From an uncultured Lactobacillus sp. (GTDB lineage: Bacteria > Bacillota > Bacilli > Lactobacillales > Lactobacillaceae): a DNA stretch of 25,504 nucleotides. The notes under the pieces are model-generated. The model did not search any database. It saw only the letters and a program-made list of their open reading frames with translations, and was not told the DNA's origin. Both the position numbers and the translations under genes were made by a program. Position 1 is the first letter of the stretch, and the number at the start of each line of letters is the position of its first letter. Positions 8,054 through 14,860 of this stretch are shown piece by piece. The stretch is from contig CALYQE010000008.1 of NCBI GenBank assembly GCA_945281075.1, forward strand, positions 1-25,504. The letters are read 5' to 3'.

Positions 8054-8794
8054 TTACCTCAGTATTCCATTTTGTTTTAGGGCATCAACTAATTTTTGTG
8101 TTGCCTGGGGATCATCATTCAAGTTAAAAATAATTTTCTCTTTCTTGCCATTTACAACGTTTACTACGCTTTTCATATGTTTATGTTGGCCTTTGAAAGA
8201 AACTGAGGTAATGTTTGAAGCGAGCGCATTGCTTAACGCAACAAAATCTGCCAAACGTGGTACATTGATTGCATTTAAGGTACTCACGACAGCAGGTAGC
8301 TTGCACTTACCTGTGATCTTGCCCTTTTCCAGCTTCATTTCAAAGTTGAAAGAAGTATCAATCATTGTAATATGATCGTAATAGGTCATCCCCAATTTTT
8401 GTGCAATTACGGCTGTCGCTTCAGAAATAGCTGTGCCTCCAGTCAACAGCAAGTCATAGTTCTTCTCTTGTTCTTTGAGAAAATGCATGTATTTACAAGC
8501 CAGATAGTTCTGTTGCAAAGGATCATTTAAGTCGCCAGCCTCAATCTTGGTTGCTGTGTCCGCACCAAGTGCCAAGGCCTCGTGTAGAACACGGTCCGCC
8601 ACTTCGCCTTCTTCAAAAGTATAGACATCAATCGTACCACCTTTTAACTCAACCAGTTGCACAGCATATTCCAGCACACTCTTATCTTCTTCACTCAAAA
8701 ATAAATTTTCTGGGTGATAAGTTACTTTGTTTTTGTGAACAGTATAAGTTTTTGGGTTATTTATTTCTGCCTTTGCAATCACTGCAATTTTCAT
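8054..8794 (-). CDS. etfB: Electron-transfer flavoprotein beta subunit
   Basis: This 246-residue protein matches EtfB (FixA/YdiQ group). Visible landmarks are LSEEDKSVLEYAVQL near the N-terminus, the LHEALALGADTATKIEAGD segment, the nucleotide-binding LLTGGTAISEATAVIAQKLGM loop region, and LPAVVSTLNAINVPRL, which corresponds to the recognition-loop region that contacts acyl-CoA dehydrogenase partners. A longer frame begins at a TTG at 8809 but includes the GGGGAG ribosome site, so the ATG at 8794 is chosen. It lies 15 bp behind acyl-CoA dehydrogenase 1 and 4 bp before etfA. Whether this ETF pair bifurcates with NAD cannot be decided by eye. Confidence 0.92.
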   Translation of the reverse strand: MKIAVIAKAEINNPKTYTVHKNKVTYHPENLFLSEEDKSVLEYAVQLVELKGGTIDVYTFEEGEVADRVLHEALALGADTATKIEAGDLNDPLQQNYLACKYMHFLKEQEKNYDLLLTGGTAISEATAVIAQKLGMTYYDHITMIDTSFNFEMKLEKGKITGKCKLPAVVSTLNAINVPRLADFVALSNALASNITSVSFKGQHKHMKSVVNVVNGKKEKIIFNLNDDPQATQKLVDALKQNGILR

Positions 8795-8809
8795 TTGTAT
8801 TCTCCCCAA

Positions 8810-9955
8810 TTAACCTAAATATTTCTTACTAACTTCACGAGCAATCGTCATTCTTTGAATTTCATTGGTTCCTTCTAAAATCTGAAATCCCTTGACATCA
8901 CGCATCAATTTTTCAACTGGATATGAACGAGTGTAGCCATAACCGCCCAAAATCTGAACAGCATCCGAAGTTACTTTTTGTGCTGCATCTGTGACGTAAA
9001 GCTTAGTCATTGCACCTTCTTGACGAACCGACTGATTATTGTCCATCATTTTCATGGTATTGTTGACTAAAAGCCTAGCAGTTTCAACAGAAGTTGCCAT
9101 ATCTGCTAGCATGTTTTGCACTGATTCAAATTGTGCAATTGGCTGATTAAACTGTTCACGCTCATTAGCATACTTGGCGGCTTCATCAAGGGCCCTTTGC
9201 ATAATACCAACGGTTAAAGTTGACACGTAGGCACGAGATAAATTCAAGCTGTTTAAAGCAATATTAATTCCACGACCTTTTTGACCGAGCAAGTTTTTAG
9301 CTGGTACGTGAACATTCTTAAAACCTAATGGAACTGTATTTGACAATCGTAGACCCATCTTGTCTTCATGTTTCCCGACCCAAATGCCCGGCGTATTTTT
9401 ATCAATCATAAAGGCTGATAAACCGTGATTGCCGTCATCAGAAGTTCTAAATATTCCGATAAAGATATCCGCAATTCCTCCATTAGTAGCAAAAGCCTTG
9501 TTACCATTTAAAATGTACTCATCGCCTTGACGAATAGCTGTTGATTTTACTGAACCAGCATCTGAACCAGCATCAGCTTCCGACATTGTAAATGCAGCAA
9601 AACGTCCTGGTTCAATCACATTGGCAAATTCCTGTGCTTGTTCTTTGGTCCCTGCCAGCATCACGCAGCGCAGTGCAACAAAAGATGTAATCAAAGTTAA
9701 CGCATAACCTGCATCATATTCGGCAAGCTTTTCAAAAACCAGTGCAGAATCTTCATAAGAAAGCCCAGCACCACCGTATTCTTTGGGAATTTCAAGCATG
9801 TGCAAACCTAAATTGATTGCAGGTTTAAATAAACTTATTGGACAGTCGCCTTCCTTATCATACTTTCTTATAATTTCAGGTGTTAGATACCGGTCACCAA
9901 ATTCTTTAGCTAAGTGAATGTATTCTTTTTGTGCTTCTGTATATTGTAATGCCAT
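8810..9955 (-). CDS. Acyl-CoA dehydrogenase 1
   Basis: This 381-residue flavoenzyme has the standard three-domain layout: alpha-helical N-terminus, central beta domain with AAFTMSEADAGSDAGSV and FATNGGIADIFI (FAD and substrate contacts), and C-terminal helices with REQFNQPIAQFESVQ, ILGGYGYTRSYPVEKLMRD and ILEGTNEIQR. E361 of the EGT motif is the expected catalytic base of the short/medium-chain group. Length is typical. It would exchange electrons with the EtfBA pair encoded 15 bp downstream. It differs clearly from the second acyl-CoA dehydrogenase of the unit, so the two probably act on successive intermediates. Direction in a fermentative host could be reductive (enoyl-CoA to acyl-CoA). 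E. coli YdiO and CaiA occupy the matching place in their loci. Confidence 0.93.
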   Translation of the reverse strand: MALQYTEAQKEYIHLAKEFGDRYLTPEIIRKYDKEGDCPISLFKPAINLGLHMLEIPKEYGGAGLSYEDSALVFEKLAEYDAGYALTLITSFVALRCVMLAGTKEQAQEFANVIEPGRFAAFTMSEADAGSDAGSVKSTAIRQGDEYILNGNKAFATNGGIADIFIGIFRTSDDGNHGLSAFMIDKNTPGIWVGKHEDKMGLRLSNTVPLGFKNVHVPAKNLLGQKGRGINIALNSLNLSRAYVSTLTVGIMQRALDEAAKYANEREQFNQPIAQFESVQNMLADMATSVETARLLVNNTMKMMDNNQSVRQEGAMTKLYVTDAAQKVTSDAVQILGGYGYTRSYPVEKLMRDVKGFQILEGTNEIQRMTIAREVSKKYLG

Positions 9956-9963
9956 GTTTACAC

Positions 9964-11208
9964 CTATTTAATCGGATCGCCTATATGGCGAATACCGCTC
10001 GCTGCGCCACTTGCCATCATTTCAGCGATCTTTTCGTCGCTGTAGCCAAGGTCGTCTTTTAACACTTCTCTAGTATCTGAGCCTTGTGCTCGCGATGGCG
10101 TCAAAGTCGGCTTGCCTTGTGAAGCAAAACGAACAGGGTTAGTCGGAATAAATCGCTTCTCTCCTGAAGGAAACTCCATTAAACGAATTTCATCATTATC
10201 TAAAGCCTCTGGGTCTTCATAGATTTCGGTTGGTATTTGACAGGCCTCAAGTGGCAAGTCCTCCTTACCGAATAAATCAATCCAGTACTTCAGCGGCTTT
10301 TTCCTAAATGCTTCTTCTAAGATTGCAATGACTTCATTGCTTGTACCGTTTGCATTCAGTGTATCCATCTTGTTGTAGCGCTTGTCACCTTGAACATCAT
10401 CACGACCAATATTGTGCATGACTTTGTCAAAGTCACGATCATATTCCGGAACGCAGAGTACGAACCAGCGATCATCTGCGGTTTTATAGGTGTCATTAAA
10501 CGGATTGGTAACTTCCTTGCGGCTCTTGGGGTATTCATTGCCATATTGAGCAGAAACCATCGCAATGTTTTGCATGAAAATCGCTGCGTGGTTTAAGTTG
10601 ACGACAACCTTATCGCCTTTGCCCGTTCTTTGAGCCTGAAGCAAAGCTGCACAAATGCCAGCTGCCAAAGTCATTGAGACCTGGAAATCGCCGTAGCCGT
10701 TTACCGGATTATACGGATTGCCGCCCTTATCAACAGTCGTACCTTGAACGCCGCCACGAGCTTGGTAAGCAGTTGCATCGTAGCCAGCTGCATCTTTTTT
10801 AGGACCAAATTCGCCATAACCACGATCTTGTGCAAAGACCAGCTTGGGAAATTCCTTGTGGAGCTCTTTCCACGTAATTCCCATGTGTTCCAAGCTCTTA
10901 GTTCTGACCGAAGTGAGAAAAACATCTGCTGTCTTCAGTAGATCCTTAAAAGCTTGCATCCCTTCTGGAGTTTTCATGTTTAAAGTAATAAAACGCTTGT
11001 TCATGTTAGAAACATCAAAACCCAAATTTTCATTATCTTCGTATTTCATGCCAAAAACGGCACCTTGAGTACGACCAGCATCACCTTTTGGTGCCTCAAC
11101 CTTGATTACGTCTGCACCCCATTCACCCAAGACTCTTCCAACAGTGGGTGCGGCTAAAAATTGGGTCAAATCAACAACTCTGATTCCTTTTAATATTCTG
11201 TTAGCCAT
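9964..11208 (-). CDS. Class III (CaiB/BaiF) CoA-transferase
   Basis: This 414-residue protein matches the family III CoA-transferases that swap CoA between an acyl-CoA and a free acid through an aspartyl-CoA anhydride. The N-terminal LKGIRVVDLTQFLAAPTVGR and GADVIKVEAP motifs bind CoA; GYDATAYQARGG lies at 142-153; D174 in GYGDFQ matches the catalytic aspartate of CaiB and Frc. The C-terminal closing segment GSDTREVLKDDLGYSDEKI is typical. ATG at 11208 follows a GGAGAT site; the next gene starts 8 bp later. Like CaiB in carnitine metabolism, it likely recycles CoA from product to incoming substrate, saving the ATP that the ligase spends. Substrate unknown; the same family handles carnitine, bile acids, phenyllactate and oxalate. 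Confidence 0.92.
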   Translation of the reverse strand: MANRILKGIRVVDLTQFLAAPTVGRVLGEWGADVIKVEAPKGDAGRTQGAVFGMKYEDNENLGFDVSNMNKRFITLNMKTPEGMQAFKDLLKTADVFLTSVRTKSLEHMGITWKELHKEFPKLVFAQDRGYGEFGPKKDAAGYDATAYQARGGVQGTTVDKGGNPYNPVNGYGDFQVSMTLAAGICAALLQAQRTGKGDKVVVNLNHAAIFMQNIAMVSAQYGNEYPKSRKEVTNPFNDTYKTADDRWFVLCVPEYDRDFDKVMHNIGRDDVQGDKRYNKMDTLNANGTSNEVIAILEEAFRKKPLKYWIDLFGKEDLPLEACQIPTEIYEDPEALDNDEIRLMEFPSGEKRFIPTNPVRFASQGKPTLTPSRAQGSDTREVLKDDLGYSDEKIAEMMASGAASGIRHIGDPIK

Positions 11209-11236
11209 CTTTTTATCTCCAAAATATATAATTAAA

Positions 11237-11278
11237 GAGGATTGAACCTTTAAAAATTAACTTTCAGATTCAGCCCTC
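11237..11278 (-). other. Intercistronic hairpin, possible attenuator
   Basis: In the 98-bp gap between acyl-CoA dehydrogenase 2 and the CoA-transferase, GAGGATTGAA (11237-11246) can pair with TTCAGCCCTC (11269-11278) with one mismatch and one G-U pair, leaving a 22-nt loop. On the minus strand it is followed by an imperfect T-rich stretch. It might act as a partial terminator, a processing site or a 3' stabiliser. Confidence 0.3.
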
Positions 11279-11306
11279 CTCAACCTAATTGATTAAATTA
11301 ACTAAA

Positions 11307-12557
11307 TTACAAACTAGTTATCGGCGTGTTACCACCATCTTTTATTAAGAGACGTCCAGCTGTAAGTCTTTGGACTGAACGAGGACCTTCTTCGAGCCAC
11401 ATAGCTCGACAGTCGCGGTACAAACGCTCTGCCGGACCGTACGGATTGTCTTGAAAGTAACCGATTCCGCCAAAAATCTCAAGCATATAATCAGATACCA
11501 ACTTAACAGTATTAATACTCTCTAATTTTGCTAGAGACGCTTTCTTAGTAATATCCTTACCTTCATCATAATCTTTTGCTAAGTCCCAGAGCATCAGGCG
11601 AAGTGCATGAACCTTAGCACCCATGTCCGCAATTTCAAAAATGATTGATTGGCGCTTACAGAGCGGTTTGCCAAACGTTACACGATCTTTGGAGTAAGCA
11701 ATCGCCATTTCTAGCATTCGCTGTGCCATTCCCAAATTAGAATCAGCAATGTGAGCACGTGAAAGAGAGAGTGAAGAAATAGCAACCTTCATACCTTCAC
11801 CGCGTTTGCCAAGCATGTATTTGTCAGGAACGCGCATATTGGTAAACTTAAGATCTGCATGACCAGCACCACGGCAACCCATCATCAAAGGCATTTCATT
11901 TGCCTCAAATCCAGGTGTATTTGTGGGCACAAAGAATGCTGATAGTCTTTCATCCCCTTTCTTATCAGGATCAGTAACAACGATCAAATAAGTAAAGTCA
12001 GCAACATCTGCATGTGAAATGAGTGTCTTTTCACCATTGATTACCCAATCATCACCATCTTTAACTGCCAAGGTATGCAAATCTGCACCCGTACCTCCAC
12101 TTTTTTCAGTTAAAGCAAAGTTTGCATAAATTGATTTATCTTGAAACTTGTCCATATACTTATCCTTTAATTCCTGACTGCCAAAATTGTCAAGAATTCG
12201 CCAGTTCATATCCGAAGCGTGGTGTAAGTGCATTCTGATACCGCCTTGTGTCCTCGAAAATTCTTCCTGAACTTGCAAGATTTGCTTTTCACTAAGACCC
12301 CAGCCGCCATATTGCTTGGGAAGGGCAAAACGATACAAATCATGCTTAATTGCAAGTGGAAAGAAATCTTTTGGGAATTTACGGTTTTCTTCTATATAGT
12401 TAGTCATTCGATCGAATTCATTTTGTGCAAGATGGCGAATTTCCTTTAAATAGTTTGTAAAGTCATCGTCTGGCATTGATTCACCAGGCTTTGTTTTGTG
12501 CATAATTGGTGTTTCTTCATATGGTGGCAATACATGTAGCTTATTTTGTTCAGTCAT
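11307..12557 (-). CDS. Acyl-CoA dehydrogenase 2 (divergent)
   Basis: This 416-residue acyl-CoA dehydrogenase family flavoenzyme is first in the unit. It carries ANFALTEKSGGTGADLHTL, LISHADVADFTYLIV, GCRGAGHADL, RVTFGKPLCKRQSI and IFGGIGYFQDNPYGPAERLYRD. The usual C-terminal EGTxEIQR is EEGPRSVQR, with E390 in the catalytic position followed by G-P instead of G-T. An N-terminal extension of about 30 residues precedes the family domain. A frame from TTG at 12584 would be 9 residues longer but spans the AAAAGGAGA site, so ATG at 12557 is chosen. Having two unlike dehydrogenases with one ETF recalls cyclohexanecarboxyl-CoA and cyclohexenecarboxyl-CoA dehydrogenase pairs, which is a suggestion only. 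The promoter lies directly upstream. Confidence 0.9.
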   Translation of the reverse strand: MTEQNKLHVLPPYEETPIMHKTKPGESMPDDDFTNYLKEIRHLAQNEFDRMTNYIEENRKFPKDFFPLAIKHDLYRFALPKQYGGWGLSEKQILQVQEEFSRTQGGIRMHLHHASDMNWRILDNFGSQELKDKYMDKFQDKSIYANFALTEKSGGTGADLHTLAVKDGDDWVINGEKTLISHADVADFTYLIVVTDPDKKGDERLSAFFVPTNTPGFEANEMPLMMGCRGAGHADLKFTNMRVPDKYMLGKRGEGMKVAISSLSLSRAHIADSNLGMAQRMLEMAIAYSKDRVTFGKPLCKRQSIIFEIADMGAKVHALRLMLWDLAKDYDEGKDITKKASLAKLESINTVKLVSDYMLEIFGGIGYFQDNPYGPAERLYRDCRAMWLEEGPRSVQRLTAGRLLIKDGGNTPITSL

Positions 12558-12596
12558 AAAATATAATCTCCTTTTAACTTTCAATAAGTGCTTATT

Positions 12597-12610
12597 TGAA
12601 AGCGTTTCTA
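12597..12610. promoter_or_regulatory. cre-like CcpA operator
   Basis: TGAAAGCGTTTCTA matches the cre consensus TGWAARCGYTWNCW at 13 of 14 positions. It sits just after the predicted transcription start of the leftward catabolic unit (about +6 to +19), where bound CcpA would block elongation, so catabolite repression is expected. Confidence 0.65.
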
Positions 12611-12622
12611 ATTAACAACTAT

Positions 12623-12664
12623 ATTATGTTTGAAAAAATAACCTTTGTAAAATTGATAACAAAG
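12623..12664 (-). promoter_or_regulatory. Sigma-A promoter of the acyl-CoA unit with overlapping dyad
   Basis: On the minus strand a -35 TTTACA (12651-12646) and a -10 CATAAT (12628-12623) are separated by exactly 17 bp, each one base off consensus. The predicted start is near 12616. An inverted repeat CTTTGT-N10-ACAAAG (12643-12664) covers the -35 box, a usual place for the activator binding site of a LysR regulator. Confidence 0.6.
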
Positions 12665-12683
12665 TAGCAACTATTAGTTTTCT

Positions 12684-12701
12684 AAATAGTTTTTACTATT
12701 T
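12684..12701. promoter_or_regulatory. Dyad, candidate LysR recognition site
   Basis: AAATAGT-TTTT-ACTATTT is a perfect 7-bp inverted repeat centred about 76 bp upstream of the predicted start of the leftward unit. Position and AT-rich dyad form suit the distal recognition site of the divergent LysR gene, although spacing differs slightly from the textbook T-N11-A. Confidence 0.4.
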
Positions 12702-12841
12702 TTCGGTTGAAAATCCGGTAAAATTTGTAAGACTTGCTCGCAAAAACACAAAAAAACGTCATGGAATTCAGGACCAACTCGTAACTGGCTGAACGTTTCG
12801 GCCCAAATATAAATTTTCTCAATAAAGATATAAATAAAATT

Positions 12842-12889
12842 TGAAAGCGCTTTTGATGAAATAGGTATAGGATTTATTTATATAGGTAT
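12842..12889 (+). promoter_or_regulatory. Regulatory region ahead of the LysR gene: cre-like box and direct repeats
   Basis: TGAAAGCGCTTTTG (12842-12855) matches the cre consensus at 12 of 14 positions. It is followed by two copies of ATAGGTAT (12861-12868 and 12882-12889) whose starts are 21 bp apart, i.e. two helical turns, which suits a dimeric protein binding one face. No convincing -35/-10 pair could be fixed. The rest of the 364-bp divergent gap (12702-12841) shows nothing I can assign. Confidence 0.45.
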
Positions 12890-12921
12890 TGAAGAAAAAC
12901 ATAATTTCTTGAGGTAGAATC

Positions 12922-13833
12922 ATGAATTTAAATCAACTTTACTATTTTCGTGAATTAGCAGATCAAAAACAATACATTAAAGCAGCTGATAGTTTATATA
13001 TTAGTCAGCCGACCTTATCAGTATCTATTAAGCAATTAGAAAACGAGCTTCACTGCAAATTATTCAAACATAATGGCCGTTATGTACAGCTAACAAGCTA
13101 TGGACGAGTTTTTTACGATACCGTAGTTAAGTGCTTAGACACGCTTGATCATGGTAAAAGAAAAATTGAGCAGAAAATCAGTCAAGATGAAGGCAACATT
13201 CATATTGCCGGTATTCCTACTGCTATTGGAATTTTTCTTCCTAACCTGACTAAAAAATACCAAGAAGAGAAAAACGTTTCACCTCATTTTATTTACCACG
13301 ACAATCCTTCTTACCAGATTTGCGAGGGCATAAAAAATGGTTGGTACGACATCGGAATCTGTTCCTTTGTTCCAGAATTCAGTCACTTTACATATATTCC
13401 GCTTTATACCGAGGAGATTATTGCTATTGTTTCAAAAGATAACGCATTAGCAAAAATTAAAGAAATGTCTCCAGACGAGCTTCAAGGCGAGTCTATCATA
13501 ACTTACTCAAAGAAAATCCAAATTGGCAAGGATATAACTAATGCGTTGCTCGCAAAAAAATCTGATTTGCATATTACTAATAGATTGCATGATGAACTGG
13601 CAATTGCTGGACAAGTTTTGACTAATGACATAGTTGGTGTAGTAGCTAAAACCATTTACCTTAGTGGATTTAATATTCATACTATTAAATTGAACCTACC
13701 AAAAAACACCCGTCAGGTTTACTTAGTATATGACTCTAACCAGAATTTCTCGCCTGAGATTGTAGACTTTATTGACTTTATTAAAAGCAGCAAAAAAGAC
13801 ATTCAAAATATGGTCGATAATATTCAAATTTAA
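12922..13833 (+). CDS. LysR-family transcriptional regulator 1
   Basis: This 303-residue protein has the LysR winged-helix domain at 1-60 (NLNQLYYFRELAD, then AADSLYISQPTLSVSIKQLE as the recognition helix) and a periplasmic-binding-like effector domain from about residue 90 to the end, with the IGICSFVP strand typical of the fold. Start ATG has a GAGGTAG site. It is transcribed away from the twelve-kilobase acyl-CoA cluster with a shared 364-bp control region, the classical arrangement for a LysR gene controlling its divergent neighbour and itself. The inducer would be a pathway acid or CoA ester; it cannot be deduced. It is followed at 23 bp by the nitronate-monooxygenase-fold gene and then citG, probably in one transcript. 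Confidence 0.92.
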   Translation: MNLNQLYYFRELADQKQYIKAADSLYISQPTLSVSIKQLENELHCKLFKHNGRYVQLTSYGRVFYDTVVKCLDTLDHGKRKIEQKISQDEGNIHIAGIPTAIGIFLPNLTKKYQEEKNVSPHFIYHDNPSYQICEGIKNGWYDIGICSFVPEFSHFTYIPLYTEEIIAIVSKDNALAKIKEMSPDELQGESIITYSKKIQIGKDITNALLAKKSDLHITNRLHDELAIAGQVLTNDIVGVVAKTIYLSGFNIHTIKLNLPKNTRQVYLVYDSNQNFSPEIVDFIDFIKSSKKDIQNMVDNIQI

Positions 13834-13856
13834 TTGTTTTGGAGGCTAAAATTTTA

Positions 13857-14849
13857 ATGAATAAAATATGTCAAATGCTCGGGATAAGTACTCCTATTAT
13901 CCATGAGCCTATCCATACATTGACAAACGGCAACTTAGTCACGGCAATTTCCGAAGCAGGTGCCTTAGGAATCTTAGGGATTAATTCCGGTTACAAACCT
14001 GCAAGTGATACAACAAGTGGAGCTTCTGCAACAGACTTCGGGCAAATTCGATCAGTTAATAACTATTCAATTTTGGATGCAATGCAGGAAAGAAACTTAA
14101 TGAATGAACAGATTGACAAGGTTTTGTCTAACACGTTCAGACCGTTTGGTGTTGAAATAGCAAGTAATAAAATTGACCCTAACTCTGATCACACTGCAAA
14201 AGAACTGGTCGAATTAATGCGCAAGAGAAGGATAACTATCGCACTTTTTGAAGGCTTTGGCAACATAGCATCTAAAGAATGGATTACCTTGTTCCATCAA
14301 AATGGCATTAAGGTCATGCAAGTCATCAATAAAATTAATGATGTCCAAAAAGGAATTAATAATGGCATTGACATTCTGATTAGCAAAAACCAAGCAGATC
14401 TTGAAAATTATGTCAAAGAAGCGGGACCAGTTCCGGTTTTAGCTGGTGAGGATACTACAAAGCCCCAAGTTTTATCCACAGTTTTAGCTAAAGGAGCTCA
14501 AGGCGTGTTCTTGAAAACTGTATTTGCAACAGCTAAAGAAGCACCGACTTCACAAGCAATAAAAAAAGCTATTGTTGAAAAGAACGGTTCAGATCTTGTA
14601 TCTTTCAAAATGGGAGTAAGTACTATTTTTTCACTGCCAGGTAACCTGCCGAATCAACTCGCCGAGTTATCTGAAGACGGAACTGATCCACTTAAAATTT
14701 TTACTGTAGCACACGGTTTTCAAGGATTAATTAACGGAATGTTAAAAGGAGATCTCAATATGGGGTATACTGATATTGCGGACGATATTGATTACATTTC
14801 TTCAATTGAATCGGCCGAGAAAATTATCCATCGAATTAATAATAAATAA
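13857..14849 (+). CDS. Degenerate nitronate-monooxygenase/FabK-fold protein, flavin motifs lost
   Basis: This 330-residue protein keeps the outline of the NMO/FabK TIM barrel: a start with MLGISTPIIHEP, an ISEAGALGILG strand, and LAKGAQGVFLKTVFATAKEAP late in the barrel. Compared with the intact homologue at 22488-23426, the key sites are gone. The EAGGH active-site loop is replaced by a short SKNQA stretch (176-180). The phosphate-binding AGGIGDGRG is AGEDTTKPQ (196-204). The last GxQCGT glycine is lysine (K220). FMN binding is therefore doubtful. The frame from TTG at 13839 contains the GGAGG ribosome site, so ATG at 13857 is used. It is open and full length, so it looks like a repurposed protein rather than a dead gene. 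Function unknown. Confidence 0.75.
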   Translation: MNKICQMLGISTPIIHEPIHTLTNGNLVTAISEAGALGILGINSGYKPASDTTSGASATDFGQIRSVNNYSILDAMQERNLMNEQIDKVLSNTFRPFGVEIASNKIDPNSDHTAKELVELMRKRRITIALFEGFGNIASKEWITLFHQNGIKVMQVINKINDVQKGINNGIDILISKNQADLENYVKEAGPVPVLAGEDTTKPQVLSTVLAKGAQGVFLKTVFATAKEAPTSQAIKKAIVEKNGSDLVSFKMGVSTIFSLPGNLPNQLAELSEDGTDPLKIFTVAHGFQGLINGMLKGDLNMGYTDIADDIDYISSIESAEKIIHRINNK

Positions 14850-14860
14850 AAAGCATTCAT

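Noticed and set aside
5589..12557. Carnitine/crotonobetaine (cai-fix) operon
   Set aside because: CaiA/B/C- and FixAB-like genes are present, but there is no BCCT carrier (CaiT), no FixC/FixX, and the carrier is YdiN-like next to ydiB-aroD. It remains a fallback for the acyl-CoA half if the two units are unrelated.
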